A stretch of 64,000 nucleotides of DNA from Novosphingobium fuchskuhlense (GTDB lineage Bacteria > Pseudomonadota > Alphaproteobacteria > Sphingomonadales > Sphingomonadaceae): the NCBI RefSeq assembly GCF_001519075.1, contig NZ_KQ954245.1:186001-250000 (forward strand), given 5' to 3'. Position 1 is the first letter of the stretch. Each line of letters starts with the position of its first letter. The notes below the pieces were generated by a model. It was not told where the DNA came from. It saw nothing but the letters and a program-made list of their open reading frames with translations, and did no database searches. This document shows positions 38,983 through 46,249 of the stretch, in pieces. A program made the position numbers and the translations under genes.

Positions 38983-39007
38983 GCCCGGCCACTTGGCATG
39001 GCCGGGC
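38983..39007. terminator. Perfect 9-bp hairpin
   Basis: Arms GCCCGGCCA / TGGCCGGGC around a 7-base loop, about 85 bases beyond the stop of the small minus-strand gene at 39092. It is a candidate end of the LuxR-type operon. A T-rich stretch follows only on the plus strand. Confidence 0.45.
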
Positions 39008-39091
39008 GCCGCTCTTCTGTTATTGGCACGCAACACTTGGGGACGATTGCGCACAAACCCTCGGAACCTTTCCGGTTGCGACCCGAAGGTA

Positions 39092-39319
39092 TCAGGTGCT
39101 GACGTCACGCATTTCACCGAGGTAAACCTCGTCCACCGCCCGTGCTGCGCGCCATGAGGCCGGGCCGGTGCGGGTGATGATGCGTGCGCAGAATTTGCAG
39201 CGGCCATAAAAGAACAGGCCGTTGGACTTGATCACGGGACCCGGCGCGTGGAGACCGAGGGTGCGGCAGACTGACCGCCCCACCTTGCGCCCCACAGCGC
39301 CCGACACGCGATCAAGCAT
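39092..39319 (-). CDS. Small conserved-looking protein with CxxC
   Basis: 75 residues from MLDRVSGAVG at 39319 (or 77 from the ATG two codons earlier). It is basic, with a GRCKFCARIITR segment that could bind a metal. It starts inside the last codons of the LuxR-type gene, so it would be co-translated with it. I do not recognise the family; the overlap and the non-random residue pattern are the reasons for listing it. Confidence 0.45.
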   Translation of the reverse strand: MLDRVSGAVGRKVGRSVCRTLGLHAPGPVIKSNGLFFYGRCKFCARIITRTGPASWRAARAVDEVYLGEMRDVST

Positions 39320-39953
39320 AGGCATGGGTTGGCGAGAATTCGTCCTGCGCGGGATGAAACTCACCCGAGCTCAGCGCGATCACGATCGCCTGCGCGGTAT
39401 TGCGCACGTTGAGCTTCGCAAGAACGTTGCGGCGGTGAATGTCGACCGTGCGCGGGCTGATCGCCAGCTTGACGGCAATCCGCTCCGTGGTGCAGCCGTT
39501 GATGACATCGCTGAGCACCTGGCGCTCGCGCGTCGTCAGCATCGACACCTTTTCCTTGGCGCGGCCGCCCATGACCCGTGCAGGCTGGTTGCGGCGCAGG
39601 TCTTCCTCGGCGCGCGACACGGCGCGATCGAGCAAGCCCGGCTCCGAGGGCCAGACCACGAAATCGGAAGAGCCATCGCGGATCGCGGCGACCGCCTTTT
39701 CAAACCCCGCATTGCACGAGAATTCGATCTTTGCCGAAACCGGTGCACGATCGGCGCGGTACTTGTCGATCAGAACGCGGCAGGGCGATTCATGCCGCAC
39801 CATGAAGATGACCGGGCGATCGATCTTTGCGGGCAGTTCGCCGACATCGTTGAACACGACGCTGCGGATCCCCAGGGCGTTCAGATTGTGCGAGATTTCC
39901 GCGCGCAAGTGAACGCTGTCTTCGATGACATAAACTGCTGTTCTATCGTCCAT
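39312..39953 (-). CDS. LuxR-type regulator with degenerate receiver domain
   Basis: 213 residues of FixJ/NarL-like layout. The C-terminal LuxR helix-turn-helix is complete (LTTRERQVLSDVINGCTTER...ISPRTVDIHRRN). The N-terminal receiver keeps VIEDS of the acidic pocket, but the phospho-acceptor segment reads VIFMVRHESP with no Asp, and the conserved Lys position reads FVVWP. It therefore probably works without phosphorylation, possibly controlled by expression or a ligand. A small gene overlaps its 3' end. Confidence 0.85.
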   Translation of the reverse strand: MDDRTAVYVIEDSVHLRAEISHNLNALGIRSVVFNDVGELPAKIDRPVIFMVRHESPCRVLIDKYRADRAPVSAKIEFSCNAGFEKAVAAIRDGSSDFVVWPSEPGLLDRAVSRAEEDLRRNQPARVMGGRAKEKVSMLTTRERQVLSDVINGCTTERIAVKLAISPRTVDIHRRNVLAKLNVRNTAQAIVIALSSGEFHPAQDEFSPTHAYA

Positions 39954-40130
39954 TTTATCGACCTGTGCAGAAGTTCACTAGTCCAGCTTGCCTACTTGGC
40001 ATTGCCGGTTGCTGCCATCTCGAACGGTGCCATTGCGGCAGCGAGAGTGGGGCAATTGGTGCCAGATAAATTGAAACAACCACTTTGGTTGTACTTGTTG
40101 GCCGGATGGTGATCCAAATCGGTGGTATCG

Positions 40131-40523
40131 TCAGACCCGGCGCAGAATCCCCTGATTGCGGTGATTGGTGTTGACCCGGTGCTTCGACTTAACTTCCCAG
40201 CTGGCATTGCGTTCAGCCAGTTCGCGCAGGCGTTGCAGCGTTTGGAGCATCAGCGCGAGACTGATCGGCGTATCGAACGCAACGCCGAACACCTGCTCGT
40301 TCACCCAGCGAACCGTGGCGGTGACGGTGCGGTTGTCCGGCAGCTGGATCTCGGCCATCTCGCCGGGAACCGGCGGCAAGTCGCGGCACGAGGCGCACAG
40401 GCCGTGTTCCGAGATGTTGCGGATCAGGATATCGAACAGCGGCAGGCGTTCGGTCTGCATATGGCCGCGCAGAAGGCGGCGTTCGCGGACGTCGCGCTGC
40501 GGGTGAGCGGGGAAATGGTGCAT
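40131..40523 (-). CDS. PilZ-domain protein (c-di-GMP binding)
   Basis: 130 residues from MHHFPAHPQRD at 40523, with GGAG ten bases upstream; an ATG five codons earlier is possible. The c-di-GMP motifs are RERR (R-x-x-x-R region) at the N-terminus and RNISEHG (D/N-x-S-x-x-G). Single-domain PilZ proteins act as c-di-GMP receptors for motility, polysaccharide or gene control. It is the last recognisable host gene before the prophage. Confidence 0.85.
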   Translation of the reverse strand: MHHFPAHPQRDVRERRLLRGHMQTERLPLFDILIRNISEHGLCASCRDLPPVPGEMAEIQLPDNRTVTATVRWVNEQVFGVAFDTPISLALMLQTLQRLRELAERNASWEVKSKHRVNTNHRNQGILRRV

Positions 40524-41158
40524 CAAGGCTAGCTCCATCGGGCTTTGCGCATGAGGTTGGCGATGGTCCCTGGTCGGCGCCCGGCCGCCCTTTCGAGCCG
40601 GGTTCCGGCGACCGTACGGGCTGCCCCCGGGTTGGGGCGACCCATGACGGATCGCCCCGGTGGGGAACTCGGACGCAGCGGCCGCGCGGAGGCGGCTGCC
40701 GTGAAAGCTGGCGAGGAGGTTGCGCTTAGCAGATAAGGTAAACGGATGGGGGCGTGCCGCACGCGGCCGCTTCGGTGCGCGCACGGCTCCTGCGCGCAAG
40801 GCGCGGCGCAGCCTGTCGCCAAAGTGCGGCATTGCGGGCCATATCTGGTGTACCTGTGCGGCATGGTTTCCCCCATCGACAGGGAAAACTTACGAACCGG
40901 ACCTTAACAGCGGTTTGGAAGCCCGGTAACCAAATGGGCTGATTTTTTGCAAAATATTGCGGGAATGTGCCGAAAAATGTGGCGCGCCCTGCAGGGGTGT
41001 ATGTTTCAAGTCCACGCAAGGGCTTAGTTTGGCGCACCTGCCGATTTCCGGCCACGCAATTCCAAGCATCCTGCGACCATTTGGCTAACTCAATCGGGCC
41101 AGAAGCGGACGGCAATCCACTTCCGGCCCTGACCACAAACGAACGTACGAGGTTCGAT
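40524..41158. other. Intergenic stretch containing the left prophage border
   Basis: No supported gene in about 630 bases. From about 40920 the sequence becomes noticeably richer in A and T (GATTTTTTGCAAAATATTGC), unlike the GC-rich host DNA on its left. The change to phage-type DNA probably falls here. I could not identify an attachment-site core, since the other end of the prophage lies outside the window. Confidence 0.45.
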
Positions 41159-41701
41159 ATGGCTGATTTGCTGACTACCCGACAGGACGAATCTATCCAA
41201 GCCCGGTTCTGGGATCGCGTTGATGTGCGCGGGCCGGATGAATGCTGGGAGTGGCAGGGCTATCGTGACCGCTACGGTTACTGGCAGGTGCGCACAGAGT
41301 CGGGCGTGAAAGCGGCTTCGCGTGTCGCCCTATTGCTGGCGAGCAATCTGCAGCGGTCTGATCTTCACGCGCTGCATAGCTGCGACAATCCGCCATGCTG
41401 CAATCCAAATCATCTGCGCTGGGGAACGCCGGCCGAAAACTCGGCGGACAAGTCGAAGCGCGGAAGGCATCGCAACAAGGCGTTTGGCGGGTTCGACAAC
41501 CCGAACTGCAAAATAGCGCCGGAAGCCCTGCCGGAGATCGTGCGGCTAATCGATGAAGGTGTCCTGACAAATGGCGCGATCGGCACGAGGTTCGGCGTCA
41601 CTCACGCCATGATCAGCAAAATCAGGACAGGCAACGCGTGGCGATCGCAAGTCGAAGCGATCCGTGTCGGATCTACCCCCACACCGGAGACAGCAGCATG
41701 A
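41159..41701 (+). CDS. HNH endonuclease with C-terminal helix-turn-helix
   Basis: 180 residues. The N-terminal CWEWQGYRDRYGYW and the central ALHSCDNPPCCNPNHLRWGT are the HNH_3 signature with zinc-binding Cys and the catalytic His-Asn-His set. The C-terminus (GAIGTRFGVTHAMISKIRTG) looks like a helix-turn-helix, as in homing endonucleases. The frame is open upstream to 40967 but only MADLLTTRQ at 41159 gives a family-like start. It is the first gene of the left prophage module, and its stop overlaps the next start. Confidence 0.85.
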   Translation: MADLLTTRQDESIQARFWDRVDVRGPDECWEWQGYRDRYGYWQVRTESGVKAASRVALLLASNLQRSDLHALHSCDNPPCCNPNHLRWGTPAENSADKSKRGRHRNKAFGGFDNPNCKIAPEALPEIVRLIDEGVLTNGAIGTRFGVTHAMISKIRTGNAWRSQVEAIRVGSTPTPETAA

Positions 41702-42201
41702 CCCAGGAACCGAACGTGACGCAGGCTGACGATGGCCCATGCACTGATTGCTGGAACACCGGCATCACAGTGCAGACCGAGCGCGCTTGCACTTGTGATG
41801 CAGGTGCCTGCCACCGCACCGCCAGCGCGCCCGCTGGTGAGGTGGTGCTGCGGTGGGAGGGGGATGACCTCATGCTAGGGCAAGAAGCTGTTGTGATGGT
41901 TTTTCGCGGTGGTTTTAACAGATGGTATTGGGCACAGTATGGACCGCCCGTTGGGACGGGCACTGCTGCGACTGAGGCCGAAGCCAAGTCCGCTGCCGAA
42001 CAGGCCGTACGCGACTGGCTCGCGCGCGTTGGCCTCGCCGCCCTCGCCCACCCCAGCGGAGACGTTGCCGATCTGGTGGAGGCTTTGGAGCGCATCGCTT
42101 CAGGTACTGACATTGGCGGTCCAGATGCTGAAGTGCAGTGCGCTCGCATCGCCAGCGCCGCCCTCGCCAAGCACCGCACCGCAGCGGCGGGAGAAGGGTG
42201 A
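41698..42201 (+). CDS. Phage hypothetical protein with N-terminal Cys motif
   Basis: 167 residues. It opens with CTDCWNTGI and a CTC pair, which resembles a DnaJ-type zinc repeat reduced to one copy. A WYWAQYG segment in a beta-rich middle part follows, then Ala-rich helices. It overlaps the HNH gene by 4 bases (ATGA). Function unknown. Confidence 0.65.
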   Translation: MTQEPNVTQADDGPCTDCWNTGITVQTERACTCDAGACHRTASAPAGEVVLRWEGDDLMLGQEAVVMVFRGGFNRWYWAQYGPPVGTGTAATEAEAKSAAEQAVRDWLARVGLAALAHPSGDVADLVEALERIASGTDIGGPDAEVQCARIASAALAKHRTAAAGEG

Positions 42202-42476
42202 TGGGGGACGCATGGCAGACCAAGCCCGAGTGGCGAATGGGTCATTCGTTCAACAACGATCACCCGCTTTTAGACGCGATCCTGCAAGTTCGCCGCCGGA
42301 GCGCTGGTGACCTCTCACCCGGTTATCGCAGCGGAGACGTAGGCGAGGCTTACGACCAAGGCGTGTTGGATTGCTACCATGCGATTAAGCGCGTGATGTT
42401 CGGCTTTCCGGCGCTTGATTGGAAACAACCGCCACGCTCACCAGTCGCCTCGCACCCGAAGGAACCCCGCCCATGA
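42201..42476 (+). CDS. Phage hypothetical protein
   Basis: 91 residues, starting at an ATG that shares its A with the previous TGA, with GAGAAGGG as ribosome-binding site. No motif is recognised. The residue pattern and tight coupling on both sides support it as a gene. Confidence 0.6.
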   Translation: MGDAWQTKPEWRMGHSFNNDHPLLDAILQVRRRSAGDLSPGYRSGDVGEAYDQGVLDCYHAIKRVMFGFPALDWKQPPRSPVASHPKEPRP

Positions 42477-42775
42477 CCGACCTACCCCAGCGCATCGAGG
42501 CGGCAGAAGGGGCGGAGCAGCGCAAGTGCTTGAACTGCGACCGAACCATAGCCGGTCATGTGATGCTCTGCCAGCGATGCTTTGATGACGACCAGGCCTA
42601 CGATGATCGCGGCGAATGCGCCAACTGCGGTGGCGAAGGCGTCACCTACGGCTGCTCATGGGATTGGCAGTGCGAAACCTATGACGAAGGCGAAGGCACC
42701 TGCTTGTGCGAGCGCCCTTGCGAATGGTGCGCCGCCGCCCTCCGCGCAAGAAAGGACCGTGGCGATGGGCGTTGA
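42473..42775 (+). CDS. Cys-rich zinc-ribbon phage protein
   Basis: 100 residues with several CxxC pairs: CLNC, CQRC, CANC and CERPCEWC. It is probably a zinc-binding protein with two ribbons. The ATG overlaps the preceding stop (ATGA). Its function is unknown; such proteins are common in phage accessory regions. Confidence 0.65.
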   Translation: MTDLPQRIEAAEGAEQRKCLNCDRTIAGHVMLCQRCFDDDQAYDDRGECANCGGEGVTYGCSWDWQCETYDEGEGTCLCERPCEWCAAALRARKDRGDGR

Positions 42776-42959
42776 AAGCATCGCCGCGCGGCTGCCTTAT
42801 CGCATGGGCTACAAGTCACCAACCGAGCGCGAAGAGATCATGGAGCGCCGCCGCGAGAACATCGCGTTTGCAAATGCGCGCGGACATTCCGTTTCGTTTA
42901 AATCGCACCTTCTTTCGGATTGCTCACCGTTCACCGAATGGTGTGCGCGCCACATGTAA
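42765..42959 (+). CDS. Small phage hypothetical protein
   Basis: 64 residues, basic and helical (TEREEIMERRRENIAFANARG). It is preceded by AAAGGACC, a translation-start context repeated ahead of 43203 and 43422. It overlaps the previous gene by 11 bases. Function unknown. Confidence 0.55.
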   Translation: MGVESIAARLPYRMGYKSPTEREEIMERRRENIAFANARGHSVSFKSHLLSDCSPFTEWCARHM

Positions 42960-42970
42960 GGAACCAGAGC

Positions 42971-43216
42971 ATGACCCCCATGACTGACGACCTCGACAAG
43001 CTGGCGCGGGGGCTGACTGCGGCGCAGCGAAAGGCGCTGTTGAGCGCGTGGGCGACTGCCTTGGGCTTTTTACCCTCAGTAGAAGGCGAATGCCGATTAT
43101 CAACCCTGAAGGGGCTGGAACGGCGCAGGTTGGTTTCGCAAACAAGTTTCTGCCTCACCCCCCTCGGCCAGCGCCTCAAAGCCCACATCGAAAGGACCGG
43201 CGATGGCATTCAATGA
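42971..43216 (+). CDS. Small phage hypothetical protein, possibly helix-turn-helix
   Basis: 81 residues. A helical N-terminal half ([12 protein letters not shown]), then [31 protein letters not shown], resembles the recognition helix and wing of small winged-helix proteins. It overlaps the next gene by 14 bases. Assignment tentative. Confidence 0.5.
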   Translation: MTPMTDDLDKLARGLTAAQRKALLSAWATALGFLPSVEGECRLSTLKGLERRRLVSQTSFCLTPLGQRLKAHIERTGDGIQ

Positions 43217-43886
43217 CTATCATGCTTGCGACAACTGCGGCGAGCGCAAGACCTTTTACGATGCCGACATGGACCCTGAATGGGTCGATGGGGTTTGGCG
43301 CTATAATTACAGCAAGAGCGGTGTGGAAGGCGCACCAGCGTTCCCCGGTTATCGCCTCTACGCGCTCTGCAATGTCTGCGAGAAAACACACGAGATAGTT
43401 ATTCGCGAAAGGACCACCCCCATGCCGACTAACCCCGATCTGGCCGCGCTGAGTGAGGCGGCGACGCCCTGCCCTTTTTGCGGGGCGGCGGGAAAACTCA
43501 TCCACCCCATGGGCGAATGGGTGAGCCGCGAAGAGGGGTACGGACCCAACGGTTCGAGAATAGTCTGCACGTCTCCTGCGACAGTCTGTTGCGCAATGAC
43601 CTCCGCATTTTACGGGCCCGACCAAGACGCTCAAGCCATCGCTGCGTGGAAGCGCCGCTCCGGCGACCTCGTGCTGATCGACCGCGAGGGGATGCGGGAG
43701 AGGAAGTTCACTCTCGGTCAGCGCGTTACCAAGATCAAGGGCAGCAAGTGGACCGGGCGCGTTGTCGGCTTCTACAGCACAAACCTGACGCCGGTTGGCT
43801 ATGCCATCGAAAGCGAGAACGAACCGGGCAGTGTGCAAATTTACCCGGAAGCCGCCATCGCCGCGATCCTGGGGGAGGGGAAGTGA
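43203..43886 (+). CDS. Zinc-ribbon / Lar-like / R67-type dihydrofolate reductase fusion
   Basis: 227 residues in three parts. (1) Residues 1-70 have CDNC and CNVC pairs. (2) Residues 88-152 resemble Lar-type restriction-alleviation ribbons: CPFCG at 90-94, later Cys122/129/130 and QAIAAWKRR. (3) Residues 168-222 match the type II DHFR of plasmid R67 almost along its whole SH3-like core. This includes Lys177 (R67 Lys32), [12 protein letters not shown] and Q212-I-Y (R67 Gln67-Ile68-Tyr69), with the preceding Ser-Val also kept. R67-type enzymes are tetramers and are insensitive to trimethoprim. An internal ATG (codon 74, 43422) has its own AAAGGA site and could give a shorter product without part 1. 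Confidence 0.85.
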   Translation: MAFNDYHACDNCGERKTFYDADMDPEWVDGVWRYNYSKSGVEGAPAFPGYRLYALCNVCEKTHEIVIRERTTPMPTNPDLAALSEAATPCPFCGAAGKLIHPMGEWVSREEGYGPNGSRIVCTSPATVCCAMTSAFYGPDQDAQAIAAWKRRSGDLVLIDREGMRERKFTLGQRVTKIKGSKWTGRVVGFYSTNLTPVGYAIESENEPGSVQIYPEAAIAAILGEGK

Positions 43887-44011
43887 TGCTCTCACAAGCA
43901 ATCAAGGAATGGTTTTGCCGCCATTCGTGGCAGCGCAGCCGATACGTCAACCTCGCAACCGGGGAGAACCTTGGTTGCCTATGCACCAAGTGCGGAATGT
44001 GGAAGCCATGA
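43886..44011 (+). CDS. Small Cys-rich phage protein
   Basis: 41 residues. FCRHSW near the start and CLCTKCG near the end resemble the one-ribbon prophage proteins with a C..H-W...C..CG layout. The ATG overlaps the TGA of the DHFR-like gene by one base, and its own stop overlaps the next start. Confidence 0.55.
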   Translation: MLSQAIKEWFCRHSWQRSRYVNLATGENLGCLCTKCGMWKP

Positions 44012-44247
44012 CCGACTGCCAGCACACGACGCAACGTTTTAATCAGGTGGGCGAGGAGCGTGGCTGTTACTGCATCAACTGTGGCCTCAAAACGATGGCT
44101 GTCGAAGATCATCCGTGCGGTGAATGCTGCCATGTATTCCGAAGCGCTGGCTACACTGGATGCAGCAAGCACTTGATGGCTGTCCACGAAAACATGCGCG
44201 TATCCTACAAAATAACAGAAGGTTCATGCTGGGAGCAAAAGCCATGA
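44008..44247 (+). CDS. Cys-rich phage protein
   Basis: 79 residues. It has a CQHTTQRF...CYCINCG ribbon, similar in style to the preceding protein, then further Cys/His (CGECCHVF, CSKH). Probably zinc-binding. ATGA overlaps on both sides. Function unknown. Confidence 0.6.
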   Translation: MTDCQHTTQRFNQVGEERGCYCINCGLKTMAVEDHPCGECCHVFRSAGYTGCSKHLMAVHENMRVSYKITEGSCWEQKP

Positions 44248-44639
44248 CCGCGCCGTTTGATTGGGCTGGGCTGTGGAACGAAGCGCATCAAATGTGGGCA
44301 GATGAGCGTGGTGCGGCAGACATTGCCAACCACCTCCGCACCCGCATCGAGGCCGCGTTTGTGCCGGTGGAGCGGCATGCAGCGCAGCTTGTAGTCCAGA
44401 GCCTTTTGCGTGCCAATGCCACCACCCGCGCCGAAGCAGCCGAGGCTGTAGCGGACGACGTACACAAGGCGTTGTGGGCAGCCGAGGCCCGCGTGAAGGC
44501 GCTGGAGGAGGCTTTGCTTCCCTTCGCTCGCATTGCAGATCACAACAACCGGCTTCCAAAAGGGGCTTCCGTTGGCGTCAATATCGACCGATGCAGAGAC
44601 GCCCGCCAAGCCCTCGGAGGTGATCATGAGCACGGATGA
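44244..44639 (+). CDS. Helical phage hypothetical protein
   Basis: 131 residues, largely helical with an Ala/Glu-rich middle (AEAAEAVADDVHKALWAAEARVKALEEALL split over two helices). The C-terminus (NRLPKGASVGVNIDRCRDARQAL) recalls the tails of many phage small proteins. No catalytic motif seen. ATGA overlap with the upstream gene. Confidence 0.6.
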   Translation: MTAPFDWAGLWNEAHQMWADERGAADIANHLRTRIEAAFVPVERHAAQLVVQSLLRANATTRAEAAEAVADDVHKALWAAEARVKALEEALLPFARIADHNNRLPKGASVGVNIDRCRDARQALGGDHEHG

Positions 44640-44907
44640 ACTGGTGGAGCGGCTGCGGATACGCATGACAATCGTTCAGGAACTTGACTGCGTGGAGTGG
44701 GTGCCGGACCCTCTTTGCCAAGAAGCCGCCGACACCATCGCCACCCTCACCGCCCAACTCGCCGAAGCGCGGGCGAGCGAAAGGGCGGCTGTGGTGGCTT
44801 GGGTCAGAGCACAGTGCAAAGCCGGTGAGGATATGGGTTTCACTGCGCAGGCCCGAGCCATTTCCAGTTTTGCTACCGCCATTGAACAAGGGGGCCACCT
44901 GACATGA
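44626..44907 (+). CDS. Helical phage hypothetical protein
   Basis: 93 residues with the segment CQEAADTIATLTAQLAEARASE. This coiled-coil-like layout is frequent in phage early-region proteins. GGAGG precedes the ATG, which lies inside the end of the preceding gene. Function unknown. Confidence 0.6.
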   Translation: MSTDELVERLRIRMTIVQELDCVEWVPDPLCQEAADTIATLTAQLAEARASERAAVVAWVRAQCKAGEDMGFTAQARAISSFATAIEQGGHLT

Positions 44908-45389
44908 CCGACGAGATCGAATCTGTGAAAGCAGCGATCCTTAGTGCTCCGACGCGCAACGGAATTGTTGGCGACTTCCTCCATGATGACGAAGCGTTGA
45001 GCATCGCCCTCTCCGCCATCACCGCGCTCGACAAGCACCGGGCCGAACGCGCGGGGGAGGTGGAGAAGCGGTTGCGGTCCATATGGCCCACAGGTTCGCC
45101 CAATGAGGCGGCAGGAGCGGCTATCATGGACCAAGCCGCCGCCACCATCGCCGCACTACGGGCCGAGCTGGCAAAGGCCGAAGAACGCGGCGTGCGGATG
45201 GGGATCGAGGCGGCGCTAGACCGGCTATCGTCTGATGATGTGGAAGCGGCATTGCGGAATTTGAACACCCCGACAGGCCGATCTGTCTTGATCCGTGCCC
45301 GCGCCCTGTCCGAACTCGCCGCCGCCGATGCTGTGCTGCTGGACTTGCCGGATACCCTTGCCGACAGCGATGGGGATGATGGGGCATAA
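44904..45389 (+). CDS. Helical phage hypothetical protein
   Basis: 161 residues, acidic, helical (IAALRAELAKAEERGVRMG). Overlaps the previous gene in an ATGA junction and ends the plus-strand module. About 100 bases then separate it from the converging late genes, with no obvious terminator hairpin. Confidence 0.6.
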   Translation: MTDEIESVKAAILSAPTRNGIVGDFLHDDEALSIALSAITALDKHRAERAGEVEKRLRSIWPTGSPNEAAGAAIMDQAAATIAALRAELAKAEERGVRMGIEAALDRLSSDDVEAALRNLNTPTGRSVLIRARALSELAAADAVLLDLPDTLADSDGDDGA

Positions 45390-45491
45390 GATCGCAGGCC
45401 GCGCGCGTTGAAGGGCGCGTGAGGCCGAGACGAAGCGCCAAGCGGTTCGCCGCTACCTTAGCAAGTCAGGGCCGCTTGTGGCGCGAAAGGC

Positions 45492-45776
45492 CTACTTCTC
45501 CACGCACCCCGAGATCAGCGCCATCGCCTGATCAAGCGCTGAGCTCAGCCGCAGCGCGTCGGCGGCGAGCAGATCCGCATCGCTCACGGCATTGCCCGTC
45601 AGCTTGTCGCCCACGCGCGGCGGCACGCCGGGCACGTCGCTGGCCTTGATGCAGGGAACGGGAACGGGGACTTCCACGCGCTCGGTGCGGACTTCGATTG
45701 CCGGCGGCGTGGAATGCGCGCACCCGGCGAGAGTGAAGGCGGTCATACTGAGCGGGGCGAGGATCAAGCGACGCAT
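45492..45776 (-). CDS. Outer-membrane spanin lipoprotein (Rz1-like)
   Basis: 94 residues from the ATG at 45776 (a GTG one codon earlier also fits). A lipoprotein signal ends in LAGC, with the acylated Cys at residue 19, and a Pro/Val-rich stretch (VEVPVPVPC) is typical of o-spanins. Paired with the i-spanin immediately upstream, whose TGA overlaps its start. Together they fuse inner and outer membranes in the last step of lysis. Last gene of the late operon. Confidence 0.8.
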   Translation of the reverse strand: MRRLILAPLSMTAFTLAGCAHSTPPAIEVRTERVEVPVPVPCIKASDVPGVPPRVGDKLTGNAVSDADLLAADALRLSSALDQAMALISGCVEK

Positions 45777-46249
45777 CACAGTTGTCCTTTCGCAGCCATG
45801 ACGGCCGGGCTCGTCCGGCAGTTGTCACCGGTGCCCGCAGAAGCCCGCTGAGCATCGATCCGGGCGGCAAGGTCCTCACGCACCGCCGAGCGGTCCTTCG
45901 CTGCGCCCAGCGCCGCCTGTCCGGCCAGAACGCGCTTGTCGGCGTCCGCCTTCAGTCCCTCGACGGCAGCGTTCTGCTCATGCAGCGCTTTGGTCAGCTT
46001 GTCGTTCGATTGGATGGTGACTTCTTCGGCCTTGCGCCAGCCGTTGCGCTCGAGCGTCAGGGCGTCGACTTCGCGCGCGCGCATCGCGCAAATGTGCCAC
46101 TGCCAGAGATTGAGCGCGACCGACACGGCCAGGACCGCGCCCAGCAAGTGCACCGGCGTGGCGGTGATCCAGCGCCATTGATCCTTGATCACGCCTTCTG
46201 CGTCGGCGAGCCAGCGCCCGAAGAGCGCCATGATAATAGAGGCGATCAT
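45776..46249 (-). CDS. Inner-membrane spanin (Rz-like)
   Basis: 157 residues. One membrane helix near the N-terminus (about 33-50, HLLGAVLAVSVALNLWQW) is followed by a periplasmic coiled coil with Lys/Glu/Ala heptads, as in i-spanins. The ATG at 46249 overlaps the stop of the HNH gene. Paired with the Rz1-like lipoprotein. Confidence 0.78.
   Translation of the reverse strand: MIASIIMALFGRWLADAEGVIKDQWRWITATPVHLLGAVLAVSVALNLWQWHICAMRAREVDALTLERNGWRKAEEVTIQSNDKLTKALHEQNAAVEGLKADADKRVLAGQAALGAAKDRSAVREDLAARIDAQRASAGTGDNCRTSPAVMAAKGQL

Larger units (their letters stand above)
38664..39091. other. Gene-poor interval with two strong hairpins
   Basis: No supported gene in about 430 bases. The left part should hold the promoter of the hybrid kinase. 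Two perfect hairpins are present and are listed separately. Short frames that cross it lack ribosome-binding sites and family-like sequence. A small RNA is possible but not shown. Confidence 0.5.

Noticed and set aside
40967..41158. N-terminal extension of the HNH protein to an ATG at 40967
   Set aside because: Residues before 41159 show no family similarity and include the AT-rich intergenic segment.
45390..45491. Terminator between the converging phage modules
   Set aside because: Only short imperfect GC stems are present, none convincing enough to annotate.
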